DNA from: Strongylocentrotus droebachiensis
Lineage: Eukaryota; Echinodermata; Echinoidea; Camarodonta; Strongylocentrotidae
Assembly: GCA_035222895.1 (NCBI GenBank)
Contig: JAVYIG010000599.1
Span: forward strand, 310,001-374,000
DNA: 64,000 bases
Direction: 5' to 3'
Positions 12,036-23,662 of this stretch are shown one piece after another. Below the pieces are notes generated by a model. It saw only the letters and a list, made by a program, of their open reading frames with translations, did not search any database and was not told where the DNA came from. The stretch's first letter is position 1. Every line of letters starts with the position of its first letter. The translations under genes and the position numbers were made by a program.

Positions 12036-15000
12036 CTGGTCAAGGTTAGATGGAATTATGAATGAAATGATTTGAGTACATATATTAGCAGTTTTACATA
12101 TGAACCTTTTGCGTCAGTAAAAAATAAATCAATTTACATCTTGTAAAATATGACAAACTTTGATAAGCAAAAGAGTATGAATAACGGTAAATTAAAGAAA
12201 AAAATCCATTAACCATTCAGAGAAAGGAGCATACAGACCAGACAAACCTATTGAAATAGGATATAAGGAATATTTCAAGAGAAGAATGCATCAGTAGTTT
12301 TGTACAGTGTTTCACGTTATACAGTGTTGTTTTGAAATTACAAGAGCCTAAACGTAGAATTCCACCTAACCAGGTACATTAGCTTCTGTTTACCTTGGTA
12401 TTCAGAGCTGCATGTTTTTTTTAATCTGGTGCTTTGTTTTGTTCTTGATTTTTTCTTTTTCTTTGAATGGGTGGAAACAGAGGATTCCCACATTCGGATT
12501 TATAGGAATCGAGATACAAATTCATATTTTCAAATACCGGTAAAGGTTCATTGGTAGATAAGCCACTAACATAATTGCACAGACTTTTGAGAAATCCACA
12601 CATAGAAGTCATGTTTGGAATTATTCAATATCTCAATGCAATGTCAGATCAAACAAATAATACAGTCAAACCTGGTTTAGCGACCACCTGTCTACAAAGA
12701 CCACTTTTCTTGTCTCCCTTGGGTGGTCTTTATAGACAGGGTTCACTGTACATCTCCAATAATTGCAAAGAATTGGTTTTGTTAGAATCAGTTTGTAGTC
12801 ACTTTGCCAGCATTATTACCAATACCGGCAAAGAATCGGTCTTGTTAGAATCAATTTGGAGTCAGTTTGCCAGCATTATTACCAATAACGGCAAAGAATT
12901 GGTCTTGTGAGAATCATTTTGGGGTCACTTTGCCAGCATTATTAACAATCCCGGAAAAGGATCGGTTTTGTTAGAATCAGTTTGGAGTCACTTTGCCAGC
13001 ATTTTTACAAATAACGGCAAAGAATCAGTCTTGTTAGAATCAGTTTGTACTGAGTTTGCCGGCATTATTACCAATAACGGCAAAGAATCGGTTTTGTTAG
13101 AATAAGTTTGTAGTCACTTTGCCAGCTTTATTACCAATACCGTCAACAACAACAAGTTATTAAAAAAATTGTTTAAAAATCAAAGTCAAAAAAAAAAAAA
13201 AAACGGTTTTGTTAGAATCCGTTTAGAGTCAGTTTGCCAGCATGATTGAGGTATCCCATGGTGATGGGTGATGAAATTGCTGGAAGGGTTGATTTCCTGA
13301 AATTCTTTGCAATCGTATTCCCTAGCCAGAGAAATCTTTTTATACCTTTGGGTCTTCCTTGGTGTCTCCCATCATGAAGAGGTTAGGGATATCGTTGCCG
13401 AAGTAGATCTTGGTGTTGGCCGTCAGCGCCTGGTACTTCAGCATCTCGAGGTACTGCGGGGTCAGTTTTTCCTGAATATTGAGAGAAGGGATATGGGTCA
13501 TTACATAAGGTTGAGGCCAAGAAAAAGACGGTGTTCATGTATCGTAGGTATGAGATCTTCTACTACACATGGAAGATGAAATTAGAAGATTTATGCAAGG
13601 AATATATATAGTAGTGCCCTGCAAGACTTGTTATTGTTTCAGTTGCTTTTCTTCAAAATCTTTGCTTAATACACATTTCTATTTTTACCAGCGTTACATG
13701 GACACCATATTCTTATAACATTACCGGTACATAAACTTTGGTTCCTTAATATTGATTCACCATGTAGCTTGAGTACTTCTGAAGATAGTGCTATGCTCTT
13801 TATGCAAAAGTAAATATTGAGAGAACGAATATACAGGCTGGTGAGTTTCAATCAGGGTGATAGTGAGCACTAAAAAAAAGATAGTTTTTTTGTTTTCCCC
13901 TCAACGACGCCCCCCTTGAGTAAAAAAAGAAAAGAGGATTCGCGGGGAAAAAATGGCATCTAACAACATTCCCCCCTTTCGAGTGAGAAAATTGGGAAAA
14001 ATATAGGGAAAAAAAGGGAAGATTAGAGAAAATAACGGGGAAATCAGAAAAATCTGGATAAAAGAGGTAAGAAGAAAAAAAACTGGTAAAATAAAAAAAA
14101 AATCTGGAAACCGATTTAAATCAGGTTTTTATCAGGCCTGTTCAATGGAACAAGAGTCATAGCCAGCCACTGATTGTAGCTGTGAGTTGGTCTGGCTGTA
14201 ATGCCCATTGCTTGGTCAGCTCTCCGTCTTCGCCTGCGTACCCACTCAGCGGACCCCGTTCAAGAATGAGTCACGTCTTTCAGATGGTGACGTTACAAAT
14301 AATCGTATCTGATTAATGCACATCTGTAAGAACTAATTTGAACCCGTACCTTTTTATCTGCAGTCGGGTGACTTACCCACTAGAGACCACAACACCTTTT
14401 GGATAGATCTCAATGCAACCTGACTAGTCAGTGTAAAGAAAGAACTCTAACTTGGAAGGGTCAACGATAACTGGATTAGGTACTTCATCCACCGACAGAC
14501 TACAATTCACAATGGAAAGCATCAAAATTATATATTTTTTAAACAAAAACATTGTGAATCTCTTCTCACCTGATTGGCCTTTGTCTCTTGGACTGATGAA
14601 TAAAGCTGTGCATCAGCTCTTGCCCTCTGCTTGGCCAGATGAGTTTCATCTGCGATAAAGAAAATAAAAAGCGATTAGGAGAAACTTTGCCCAGCAATAT
14701 TCAATATTCGTAGCAGAGAGGTAGGTACTATTTTCAAGAGAAGGTAACATTTTCAGGAGAAGGTATAACAGACGACATAATAATAACAAAAATAATGTGC
14801 TTCTTGTCCGGATTTTTTAAAAAGAGTCAATATGCAAACAGGAAAGCAAAGCAAATGCAAGAATGAGGGATTTACCTTCAATGATTGATATCTTTTGTTC
14901 GCTCTCTTTCTCCATGATCTTCTGTTGGAATGTGATCCCGGCCACCTGGGCAATCTTCTCTGCCTCGATGACAGCTCGTTTCCTGTCGGTCTCTGCCTCC

Positions 15001-18000
15001 TTCTCTACGACCTTCTGATGTTGGGCAGCGATGAGCAGTTTGGTCTTCTCATTTTCCCTTTAGATACCATAGAGGATCAATAATAACAGCATAGCATAAA
15101 AGTTGATGCACGGGACTACATATTCCAAATGTTTGAAAATCAAGCATTCAACCGATGGAAGACCCAAACGGTAAACCATGGAATCACTGATTCAAACCTA
15201 TGAAAAATCATCTTTAAAAGAAACTAAAACTATCTTTACCAATCTTCAAAAAGGTACCGGTAATGAACATATCAAATCTAGTTTTTACAGAGAGTTCGTT
15301 GAAAATACTGCGGAAAAGTGCAGAAGCAAGCTTGCATTAGCTTGCAATTAAAGGGGAAGTCCACCCTGAAATTAAGTTGGGTTTAATAAAAGCAGAAGAA
15401 TGAGAGAAACATATCAGTGAAGGTTTGACGAAAATCCATCAAAGGATAACGAAGTTATGAATTTTTAAATTTTTAATTTTGTGACGTCACTTGCGAGCTG
15501 CTCTTCCATATGTTGTGTACTGTAATTTCCATAAATTGCCCCCTTTTCATGGTTCTTGATGAAGGAATGGATCTATTTCATAGAGGCGTGTATAAAAGCA
15601 TGTGTCTGATAATATATCGAATGCACAGGTAAAATAATTATTATTTTTCTGAGAAAATGGCAATTTATGGAATTTACAGTACACAACGTATAGGAGAGCA
15701 GCTCGCATGTGACGTCACAAAATTAAAACTTTAAAAATTCATAACTTTTGTATCCTTTGTCGGATTTTCGTCAAACCTTCACTGATATGTTTCTCTCACT
15801 GTTCTGCTTTTATTAAAAACAACTCAAGTTCAGGGTGGACTTTCCCTTTAAAGAGAAGGTTGAGTTCTGGGATGAGGTGAAAAATAATTTGTGAGCGTTA
15901 TCATTCTTATTATGCAAGGGTGGAAAAACATCAGATAAAACATGTTCCCTGGAAAGTATGGCTCTTCAAATGCCTTCATATTCTAAATATGTCATGTAAC
16001 ATCATAAAAATCGGGACGGATTTTAACGCCACGTGTTTGTGTAGTCCCATGTACATCTTTCTGTGTACAGTGCTTGTAACTTTACCAAGACTGGGCCAAA
16101 CTTCTTATCATTTTGATGATTCCAGAACCTTGCAGTACACATCAATACTTAAATGCTAGATGATCAACCTTTTATGGTCGATTCCACACCATTTCTTTCA
16201 CAGTGCAATCGCATGACCAGAACTCAACTTTATCTTTAAGGCCATTTTTTACAGGGATGGTGATGAATCTAACCCGAGTGAATAGTGACTTACATGAGCT
16301 CGTAGTTTTTCCTAATGCTCTCTGGGATCTTCGGCTTGGTAACACGGACAGCCTGTAGCGTAAATGAATAAAAACGTATTGGCATGAACAACAGCAGCAT
16401 GTGGGAACGCAGTCTCAGCTTTCACAGCATACAAATATCATTATGCTGTTCAGACAATGTCGTGCAGTGATTAATAAAAACACACTGAAATTAATACCAA
16501 GTGGTAACACAGTTCAGCTAACAGTAATCAAGATGTTTCATACTGTTCAGAGAGTTTGTAGAATGCATTAACAAAATCAAAATAACATGAATAACATCAC
16601 CAAGTGGGAACACAGTACACAAATTGAAAACATTTAAATGTTTGGACGGCCTGTTTTTTACACGGACTAGAACACAGTAATGTCAATATCAAAATTATGT
16701 TGCAACTCAGTAAAAGAAAACAGGATACTATTCAGACTGCATGAATGAAAACACACTAATACTTTTTTATAAACAGAGTCTTTGGTACATGAATTTGAAT
16801 ATTAACTGCAAGTGTTCCAAAATGAACAAAAGAAAATCACTTATTTAAGCAATTCTGAACAGATGCACTTTCAAAGCCCTTAGCGCACAGTTTATTGCAC
16901 TGGTCAATTTGCCAACAGCGAGTAATCCAATACCTACAGGTAATTGTAATTTCGCAAAAAGAGGACTCGCAAGCGCACCTAGGGAAGCAGTGAGTTACGG
17001 AACCATACTGCTACAGCTGACCTGAGATGGTGCTAGAGGGGATTTTGCACTAGTGCTCTTCTAGTAGAGTATGGCTTTAACACTGAACAACACTTTATTC
17101 TTGAATAATCTACCTGTATTGTAAGACCGGGAGACATGACAATCAAGTCTTCTTGCAATGCTTTCTTGAGGTTTTCATCAATTTGATCTGAAATAAGAGA
17201 AAATAATATCATTTTCATCTGCAACATAAGAAAACACATCAACTTGCTATGAGAAAATAGACATTTTGATTTGTTGAATAGGAAAATAATAAGAAAAGAC
17301 ACCATTTTGATTTTTAATTGGAAAAAAGGTGTCATTTTGATGTGTCATACGAGAACGTAAACATAATTTTGACCTCTACTATGTAAACACACTTGTAAGG
17401 AGTGTGCAGTCATGTATGGAGAAGTTATGGTACCACTCATGGTTGAATATCATTGCTGTGCTATATTAAATGTATATCCTATATGCTACTGTCACCCAAT
17501 ACTGGTAATTCAGCATGGGGATCGTACAAGATAAGAATTTAACTGAGCATGTTGAATTGTGGACCTTGGTACTTGTTTATTACATCCACTTCTGTTTTCA
17601 GTATTTCAATGTTTTATCCTTATTTACCTACATAGAGTATTTATTTAGTTATCTATTTATTTGTATATCTATCTATTATTCTACCTATCTATCCCTCAAC
17701 TAATTCATTAATTAAGTGATTAATTGATGTATTGATTAATTAATTCATTCATTAATTCATCCAACCATCCATCCATTATTCATTCGTTTATCCATTCCTT
17801 CCTTCCTTCATTCATTCATTCATTCATTCATCCCTTCATTCAATCATCTATCCATTATTCATTCATTCATCTATTCCTTCCTTCCTTCATACTTTCATTC
17901 ATTCATTCATTCATTCATTCATTCATTCATTCATTCATTCATTCATTCATTCATTCATTCCTTATTTCATCCTTCCTTCATTCCTTCATTCATTCCTTCG

Positions 18001-18396
18001 ATCATTCATCCATCATTCAATCTATCATCATTCATTTAACTATGCAGAGGGGGGGGGGGGGGGGGGGAGGGATTGAGCTCTCACTCTCTCACAGCTTCCT
18101 TACCAAAAAGTTCGATGTAGACTTCCTGTAGGTTGTGAGCACTGCAAAACTGATTGAGTTCGTGATGAACCTTGTTGAAGATGAGGGTCTTGTCATAGTC
18201 TGCTGTATAATTCTTCACCGTTTCGAAAACCACACTCTGCCTGAGCTGATTGACCACTTCTATCCTGTCAAAATAGATCATCACACCTCCACTGCAATGG
18301 AACAAAAAAAGAATATTCATGATAATCTTCATGATGATGATGACAATGATGATGATAATGATGACAATGACAATGATGACAATAATGATAATGACA

Positions 18397-18428
<32 letters not shown>

Positions 18429-18529
18429 AAGGGACGATGATGATGACAATGATGATAATGACAATGATGATGACAATGATGACGATGATGATGATGATGA
18501 AGATGATAATGATGATGATGATAATGACA

Positions 18530-18569
<40 letters not shown>

Positions 18570-21500
18570 GGATGATGATAATGACAATGATGATGACGAT
18601 GATGATTATGATGATGATGATGAATCTTCAATTCTTGTTTAAAGAGAAGCTTGAATTATGGGAAAGGTGAAAATGAATTTGTGAGGGTTTTTTTCTGGTT
18701 CTTTTTATTCCCATGTAGAAGAATAAATACAATAAGCAATATCCCAAGAAAGCGATTGCTTTTGTAGTACCATTATGTAAATTAGGCCTGAGTCATCACG
18801 GGTTTTGCCGAACCCGGGTTTGACTTGAAAATTTCGGGCGGGGACCGGGTACCTGAAATTTTCACCACTGCACTAACACTAAAAATCGTGTGCATGCAGC
18901 GCGGGAGTTAGACTGGGTTAGAACTCGATATCGAGTACATAGCTCATGAAATATCATTATTTCTGTAAGTTTTATGAATATCTATAGTATTATATGTCAA
19001 AGCAAATAATTATTTTATGGTAATTTTGTTGAATTGGAGTCCCTTAAAGTCTTACGTGATGTTTTCTAATTGGTTTAATGTTTATTGTTCCGATCAGGTC
19101 GGATGACGGTGTAGGGATGTAAACCTGCACATCAAGCTTGACTTGTAACTTCTGCTTGCCGTTTTACACGCATTTTTAGAACGAACGAAAGGCACTTCGA
19201 TGTTATTTCAAGAGCTTTAATTTATTTTCCTTCATCAAACTATCAAGGGTAAACCATTATGTTGTGGATATATTTTGACAATTAAATTAATGCCTTTAGT
19301 ATTACGATTTAATTGCAATAGTCTGATCAACATTTTAGTCTTCTTGTGTGTGGCACTTTCTTGCTCTGTCTTCAGTGGGTCATAGATCTAGACTATTTCC
19401 ACTTCCGTTTCTGAACGCACTCGATCGGTACCACGAAGCGTGATTCCTTTCTTGCAGCCTCAATTTTAGAGCGATAAAAACACCTACCATCAACTGAAAC
19501 AATATCCATTTATTTCTAAAGCGTATTTATTTGATTATATTGAAATATAAGTTTGTGAATTGCATATTTTTAGTTCTATATATCAAAATATCAGTGTGAA
19601 ATTTAATTTTGAAAAACCCGAAACCCGAAAACCAAAAACCGGGTTTCAGCTCGACGGTCGGGGGCCCGGGCGGGGACCCGTTTCGACTCAGGCCTAATGT
19701 AAATATCACTTGTGCAAATCAACAATAAGTTTACAAGCAAATGTGAAATTAAGAAAACAATCTACAAAATGTTGATAAATATGCATTTATCGGATTCATA
19801 AACACACTCATGAAATAAGTTAATTAAAAAGATTTTTCTTAAAACTATTGTGCACTATACAAGAACAAAACTTTAATTCACAATTTGTCTTCATGAAATT
19901 TTGACCTTTGACCCCTAGTCTACACTCTTGATCTACCTTGTTCCACAAGGCACATTCTTGACCTCATCTGTCTGTAGCGTCGTCTGTAAAAACAAATATA
20001 ACATATTTCAAAACATAAGAACAAACAGTGTCTTTGAATTACAAACATTATACTTACATGTATAGCTGGGTTAGCATTTATACTACTTATATAACCTTTA
20101 CCATTACAAGGGCAAAGAGGAAAGTGTAAAGGAATAATAATGATCATGGTGAAAGTTAAATACCAAGTAACTCCTTTTCACTGTACCATGCAGTAATGCT
20201 TTTGGAGTATAAAAAGATTATAATTCTGAAACGAGTCTATCAAAGAAAGAGCATCAATTTTTTGAAAATCCTGGCCCTGAACATTATTATGTGCACCGGG
20301 ATAGCTTGAGCTGCCTGGAGCCGAGGAAATTATTATTTCCATAAACTTAAAAAGCGCATGGATACATCATATTAAAGTGTGATATCAAAATAATTATCAT
20401 TATCATGGGAGGGAAAAGCAGCCTGAATCACTGTCAGTTACCCTCAGATTTCTCTTCTCATTATAGTATCATACAACAACAGAACATCATCATGTAACGT
20501 TGTGTTACACGTTATTAGAGTAACAGTAACAGAGTATTATACCATTTAAATTTTCATGTTACACCAACTGTTCAGAGCCAGAAGGGTTTTAAAGGTAATA
20601 CAAAGTGTTGGTATGGGGTCATGAATTTGGTTCAAATTAACATATTGGAAGCTTAGGCGATCATACAATATTCAGTGATCGATGTCGCGGTTGAAATCGA
20701 GTCTAAAGTTATGAAATTGTAAATAATAAACTCTTTTTGTTGTATAGCTCCCTCTCGAGGTCAAAATATTAATTAAGCTATAAAACAATTGTTTTTGATT
20801 AAAATCGACCGATTAGTTATTCCCGTTTGGAAATTATATATTACACACACATATTCTGAGATTTTCATGGTCGCAGCTACCATTGTACGGCCGTAGGCAT
20901 TATATGAGAAATATTCACAAAATTTACCGGGAGCACCGGTAAATTTTTATTTTCAATTTTTCTCGAAAGCAGAAGTGTTTTAGGGGCTGATTTTGTTAGT
21001 GCTTATAATACATCCACAGGGGCATCCAAATATATCAAAATTGTAAGGAATCGCTATCCACCAAATTTTCAAAATTTCCCAAAACTTTGTATTACCTTTA
21101 ACCCATTGACTACAGAATTTTCTCATTCCTATAGGCTTTGTACATGGACCATCCTGTTCCAGTAGGCGATGGGTTAACTCTGTATTAAAGTAGATGAATT
21201 AACGCCCTTCTGGCCCCAAACAGACAATATTTCTTAATTTATAAATATCATACCTGTACGCTCCTAAATGAGGTTAGAAATGGAACCATGACGTGAAACC
21301 CTGGTCCACTGGTTGTCTGCAATAAGGCACCGCCCTACACATAGAAGAGAAGGTTAAGGGTTAAGAAACAGACAATGTTTTAAAGGGATCGTTTAACAAT
21401 GTTAAATCTGAGATACACGGCCCTACGTGTTATCAGTGTCTGTGATATGGTGTAATATTTACTTGTAAATTCTGTTAATTTATTTTTCAAGAGAACTCAA

Positions 21501-23662
21501 GAATAGATTTTGATTTTAAAAAAGAGTGCATTATAAATTTTTGATATTTTAAGATATATTCTAATTTAGGATAATTCAATCATGGAAAATAAAGGTATCG
21601 TGGGTCATTCATTATTTCTTGCCATACATGTTATCTTTTTATTTATAGTTTTCTAACTTTCCTTGTAAATTTTGTTAATTTATCTTTCAAGGGAACTCGA
21701 GAATAGATTTTGGTTATGAAGAAAAAAAAAAGTGCATTTTATAAAATGTTACTAATATTTTTGAAAGCCTATTGCTTGCAGAAAGATTGGTACATTATTG
21801 AATGTTGCAATAGCTTGTGAATTTTTCAACAGGCTCTAGCACCACATTTTGTGACCCTAGGATACACACATTCAAAAGCAGGGGTCAACTTTGGGGAGAA
21901 ATCATACCCTGCAGTCACAGTAGAAAATGGATAACAATTCCTATTCTTTTTTTTTATACAAAAATGGCTTTTGATACTTACCCTGTAATACACACCAACA
22001 TGACCTATTCATAAAACAAAACAAACAAAAACAGAGATTAACCAGTTTACCAATTTTAATGTGCACAAGTAATTTGGTCATCCTAAACCACCCTCTAGGC
22101 CTAGGATGCCACATCACCTTATTTCACTTCCACATGTAGTTTAGACCAAGGGTGAACAAACATCTACCCAGAATCCTGTTTTTGTTGTGTTTTGGGGGTC
22201 CTTTTGGGGGTCCTTTGGGGGAGGGGGATCACATACCCAGATATATACCTGGTATATATCTGGAAACTTCATTGTTATGCAAAAAATTATGATGTGCCAT
22301 GTCCTTTGTTATTCTTAAACCAATGGAAAAAGAACTTCTGTTATAATGACACATATATCAGTAACTTCAATTCAATTCATTAATATTGACTAACAATAAC
22401 TGAGTGGCCATAAAAATAAATGATTCATGATACAAAATCTTTCTTTGAATTTCATCATCACATTTAGAGTCTGTGAATGCAGACTATCATTATCTGGATA
22501 ATGCAGAGTTGACCTTAGTTTGTAATGATAATAGATCAGTCAACTACAAATTGGGGGCTTTGTTTACACTTGAGCCAAACCCACACTGGATATGTTTACT
22601 TATCAGCCCTGACCAGCATGATACCCTCTAACCCACAGCAGTTCAGTTTCTTACATTCTGAATTACTCATTTTTTCCTTGTCAAATTGGCAACAATCAAT
22701 TTCTATTTTCCACGACTTCATAGTTTGGAATAAATAGAAATGTTTATTAAAAGAACCAATGTGAAAGAAAATTGCAAATTTTAACCGAAAGATTGAGAAT
22801 TCGTACACAAAACATTGATTTTATGTTTTACTCTGCAGTGCCAATTTGGAGACTTTAATGATTTATTACAATGAAATCACTCTCATTCGAGAACGGCACA
22901 ATGTATGGAATTGGAAATAGACTCAAAATTTTCAGTAATTTTTTATCTTTCTGCTCATGGATATGTAATTCCTAGAGTATTTTTGATCAAAAATATAATG
23001 CAAACAAAATCACTTAACCCCCTGCTATGGATTAAACTGATTTACAATTACATACCCTTGTGTTAAGGCATAAGATTTAAAATAGGGTCTGATCTCCATA
23101 ATATAAGATTTGGAATATTTGAAAAATGAGAACATTTGCAGATTTTTAGCCAACACCGCATTTCATTACGTTTAAGCATAAATTTGTCTTGATATTTTCA
23201 ATCTTCTAATTTCTTTTTTTTTCTTCTTGTCTCTTGTTTCTCTCCTTAGCTTTTGATTTCTTTCATAATTTGACCTTTATATTTTTTCCTTCTTTTGTCT
23301 TATGAAATTATATTTCCTCCAGCTTCTTTCATTCTTCCCTTTCAAAAAAACATATTGGACAAATTGCTTCTATAACTTCTGTTTCACCAAGCTGTTTTTC
23401 TCTCTTCATTTCCTCTTCTTCTTCTACTTCTACTTCATCTTCTTCTCCAGTTCTCCTCTTTCCTCATATGCTGGTCCACTCCTCCTCCTCCTCCTTCTTC
23501 TTCTTTCTTTTCCTCCATTTCCCCCTCTTATTTCCTTAACCCCATTTATTTTCAATTTTCTAACTCTATACACTTACCTTCATCAATTCTATGGATTGCA
23601 AAGTTAAAGAGGAATGCAGAGATACCAATGACCAATGCCAGAGCTGGAAGAGGGTTAGCCAT
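11934..23662 (-). CDS. ERLIN: Erlin, ER SPFH-domain protein (11 coding exons, complete)
   Basis: Joining 23662-23578, 22004-21982, 21334-21254, 19983-19937, 18291-18104, 17187-17114, 16352-16294, 15057-14876, 14649-14570, 13471-13346 and 12035-11934 gives 1047 nt, or 348 residues plus stop. Human ERLIN1 and ERLIN2 are about 340-350 residues. Every junction has GT/AG and matching phase. The protein has an N-terminal signal-anchor (residues about 5-22, then [15 protein letters not shown]), an SPFH/prohibitin domain with [15 protein letters not shown], the conserved sequon NYT at Asn106, [13 protein letters not shown] and [21 protein letters not shown] long charged coiled coil follows (about residues 185-260), then [12 protein letters not shown] with Phe at 305, the position known to matter for ERLIN2 oligomerisation. 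The C terminus carries a seven-alanine run. Erlins form large ER-membrane complexes that deliver activated IP3 receptors for ER-associated degradation and bind cholesterol. One gene appears to stand for the vertebrate pair. Identification is firm; which paralogue it resembles is not resolved. Confidence 0.95.
12662..12751. repeat. CTCTCTATAAAGGCC-family repeat, copy 2
   Basis: It reads TCAAACCTGGTTTAGCGACC, CTGTCTACAAAGACCACTTT and then a mirror GGTCTTTATAGACAGG...CACTGTA. Confidence 0.6.
12765..13247 (+). repeat. 63-bp tandem repeat array (about 7 units)
   Basis: The unit is of the type GCAAAGAATCGGTTTTGTTA then GAATCAGTTTGTAGTCACTT then TGCCAGCATTATTACCAATA. It repeats every 63 bp from 12765. 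The last unit is interrupted by about 60 bp ending in an A-run (13189-13203). It lies 1.3 kb to 0.1 kb from Erlin exons 11 and 10, inside their intron. Confidence 0.88.
13346..13471 (-). CDS. ERLIN: Erlin exon 10
   Basis: This exon has 126 nt and is phase 0 at both ends. It encodes [20 protein letters not shown] and then [20 protein letters not shown] and PK. It is a diagnostic Erlin region, with Phe305 in the NLF motif. The donor is AAG/GTATA. Confidence 0.95.
14570..14649 (-). CDS. ERLIN: Erlin exon 9
   Basis: This exon has 80 nt and runs from phase 1 to phase 0. It encodes [20 protein letters not shown] and QETKANQ, matching the AREKAKADAE region of Erlins. The donor is CAG/GTGAGA. Confidence 0.92.
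14876..15057 (-). CDS. ERLIN: Erlin exon 8 (coiled coil)
   Basis: This exon has 182 nt and runs from phase 2 to phase 1. It encodes [20 protein letters not shown], then [20 protein letters not shown] and a charged helix ending EQKISIIE. It is the helical region C-terminal to the SPFH domain. Confidence 0.95.
15348..15852. mobile_element. Foldback MITE with TTAA borders (Erlin intron 7)
   Basis: It is about 505 bp with arms of roughly 200 bp: TTAAAGGGGAAGTCCACCCT at the left, and its reverse complement at the right ending AGGGTGGACTTTCCCTTTAA. Each arm carries TGACGTCA. Related end sequences occur at 48558 and 48674. Confidence 0.88.
16294..16352 (-). CDS. ERLIN: Erlin exon 7
   Basis: This exon has 59 nt and runs from phase 0 to phase 2. 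It encodes [19 protein letters not shown], a highly conserved Erlin segment. It ends AT/GTAAGTC. Confidence 0.94.
17114..17187 (-). CDS. ERLIN: Erlin exon 6
   Basis: This exon has 74 nt and runs from phase 1 to phase 0. It encodes [20 protein letters not shown] and GLTIQ. The donor is CAG/GTAGAT. Confidence 0.94.
17640..18035 (+). repeat. (ATTC)n / (ATCC)n microsatellite
   Basis: Imperfect ATTC and related tetranucleotides run for about 400 bp in Erlin intron 5. The purest part is 17895-17960. Confidence 0.95.
18048..18068 (+). repeat. G20 homopolymer run
   Basis: About 20 G on the plus strand, interrupted near the end by one A. On the coding strand it is a C run about 35 nt past the Erlin exon 5 donor. 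Confidence 0.95.
18104..18291 (-). CDS. ERLIN: Erlin exon 5 (SPFH core)
   Basis: This exon has 188 nt and runs from phase 2 to phase 1. It encodes [18 protein letters not shown] through [18 protein letters not shown], including the conserved sequon at Asn106. It lies between a (CAT/GAT)n microsatellite about 30 nt upstream of its acceptor and a C/G run about 35 nt beyond its donor. Confidence 0.95.
18325..18624 (+). repeat. (GAT)n microsatellite
   Basis: About 300 bp of GAT with GAC/AAT interruptions. It reads as long Asp/Met frames on plus and Ser/His/Ile frames on minus, none of them genes. It ends about 30 nt upstream of the Erlin exon 5 acceptor. Confidence 0.96.
18783..19696. mobile_element. 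hAT-like non-autonomous transposon with 8-bp target duplication
   Basis: It is 914 bp with ends TAGGCCTGAGTC...GACTCAGGCCTA, flanked by the direct duplication ATGTAAAT (18775-18782 and 19697-19704). The subterminal regions are GC-rich and contain CCCGGG and ACCGGGT words. It has no transposase frame. An 8-bp duplication with TAG-starting ends fits the hAT superfamily. It lies in Erlin intron 4. Confidence 0.85.
19937..19983 (-). CDS. ERLIN: Erlin exon 4
   Basis: This exon has 47 nt and runs from phase 0 to phase 2. It encodes [15 protein letters not shown] plus two bases of a Ser codon. The acceptor is TTTACAG and the donor GTAGAT. Confidence 0.93.
20589..21101 (+). mobile_element. TTAA-flanked MITE, copy 1 (Erlin intron 3)
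   Basis: The terminal inverted repeat AGGTAATACAAAG...CTTTGTATTACCT is bordered by TTAA on both sides, a pattern of piggyBac- or Kolobok-type non-autonomous elements. About 510 bp with no coding frame. It carries an inner ACCGGGAGCACCGGT palindrome. Confidence 0.87.
21254..21334 (-). CDS. ERLIN: Erlin exon 3
   Basis: This exon has 81 nt and is phase 0 at both ends. It encodes [20 protein letters not shown] and TSFRSVQ, matching the start of the SPFH domain. The donor is CAG/GTATG. Confidence 0.93.
21466..21745 (+). repeat. Short direct duplication in Erlin intron 2
   Basis: 21466-21545 and 21661-21745 share CTTGTAAATTxTGTTAATTT, TCAAGxGAACTCxAGAATAG and GTGCATTxTAxAA. The offset is about 197 bp. 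Confidence 0.65.
21982..22004 (-). CDS. ERLIN: Erlin exon 2 (23-nt microexon)
   Basis: A 23-nt exon is bounded by a TAG acceptor and an AGG/GTAAG donor. With the preceding G it encodes GHVGVYYR, conserved in Erlins. It restores phase 0, and without it the frame is lost. Confidence 0.88.
23578..23662 (-). CDS. ERLIN: Erlin exon 1 (start codon and membrane anchor)
   Basis: This exon has 85 coding nt encoding [20 protein letters not shown] and then FAIHRIDE. It ends in phase 1 at GATGAAG/GTAAGTG. The hydrophobic stretch is the ER signal-anchor. The first ATG aligns with the start of known Erlins. Confidence 0.9.

Noticed and set aside
18081-18670. Long frames rich in Asp, Met, His, Ser or Ile on both strands
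   Set aside because: They are translations of the (GAT)n microsatellite. Only the Erlin exon 5 part (18104-18291) is coding.
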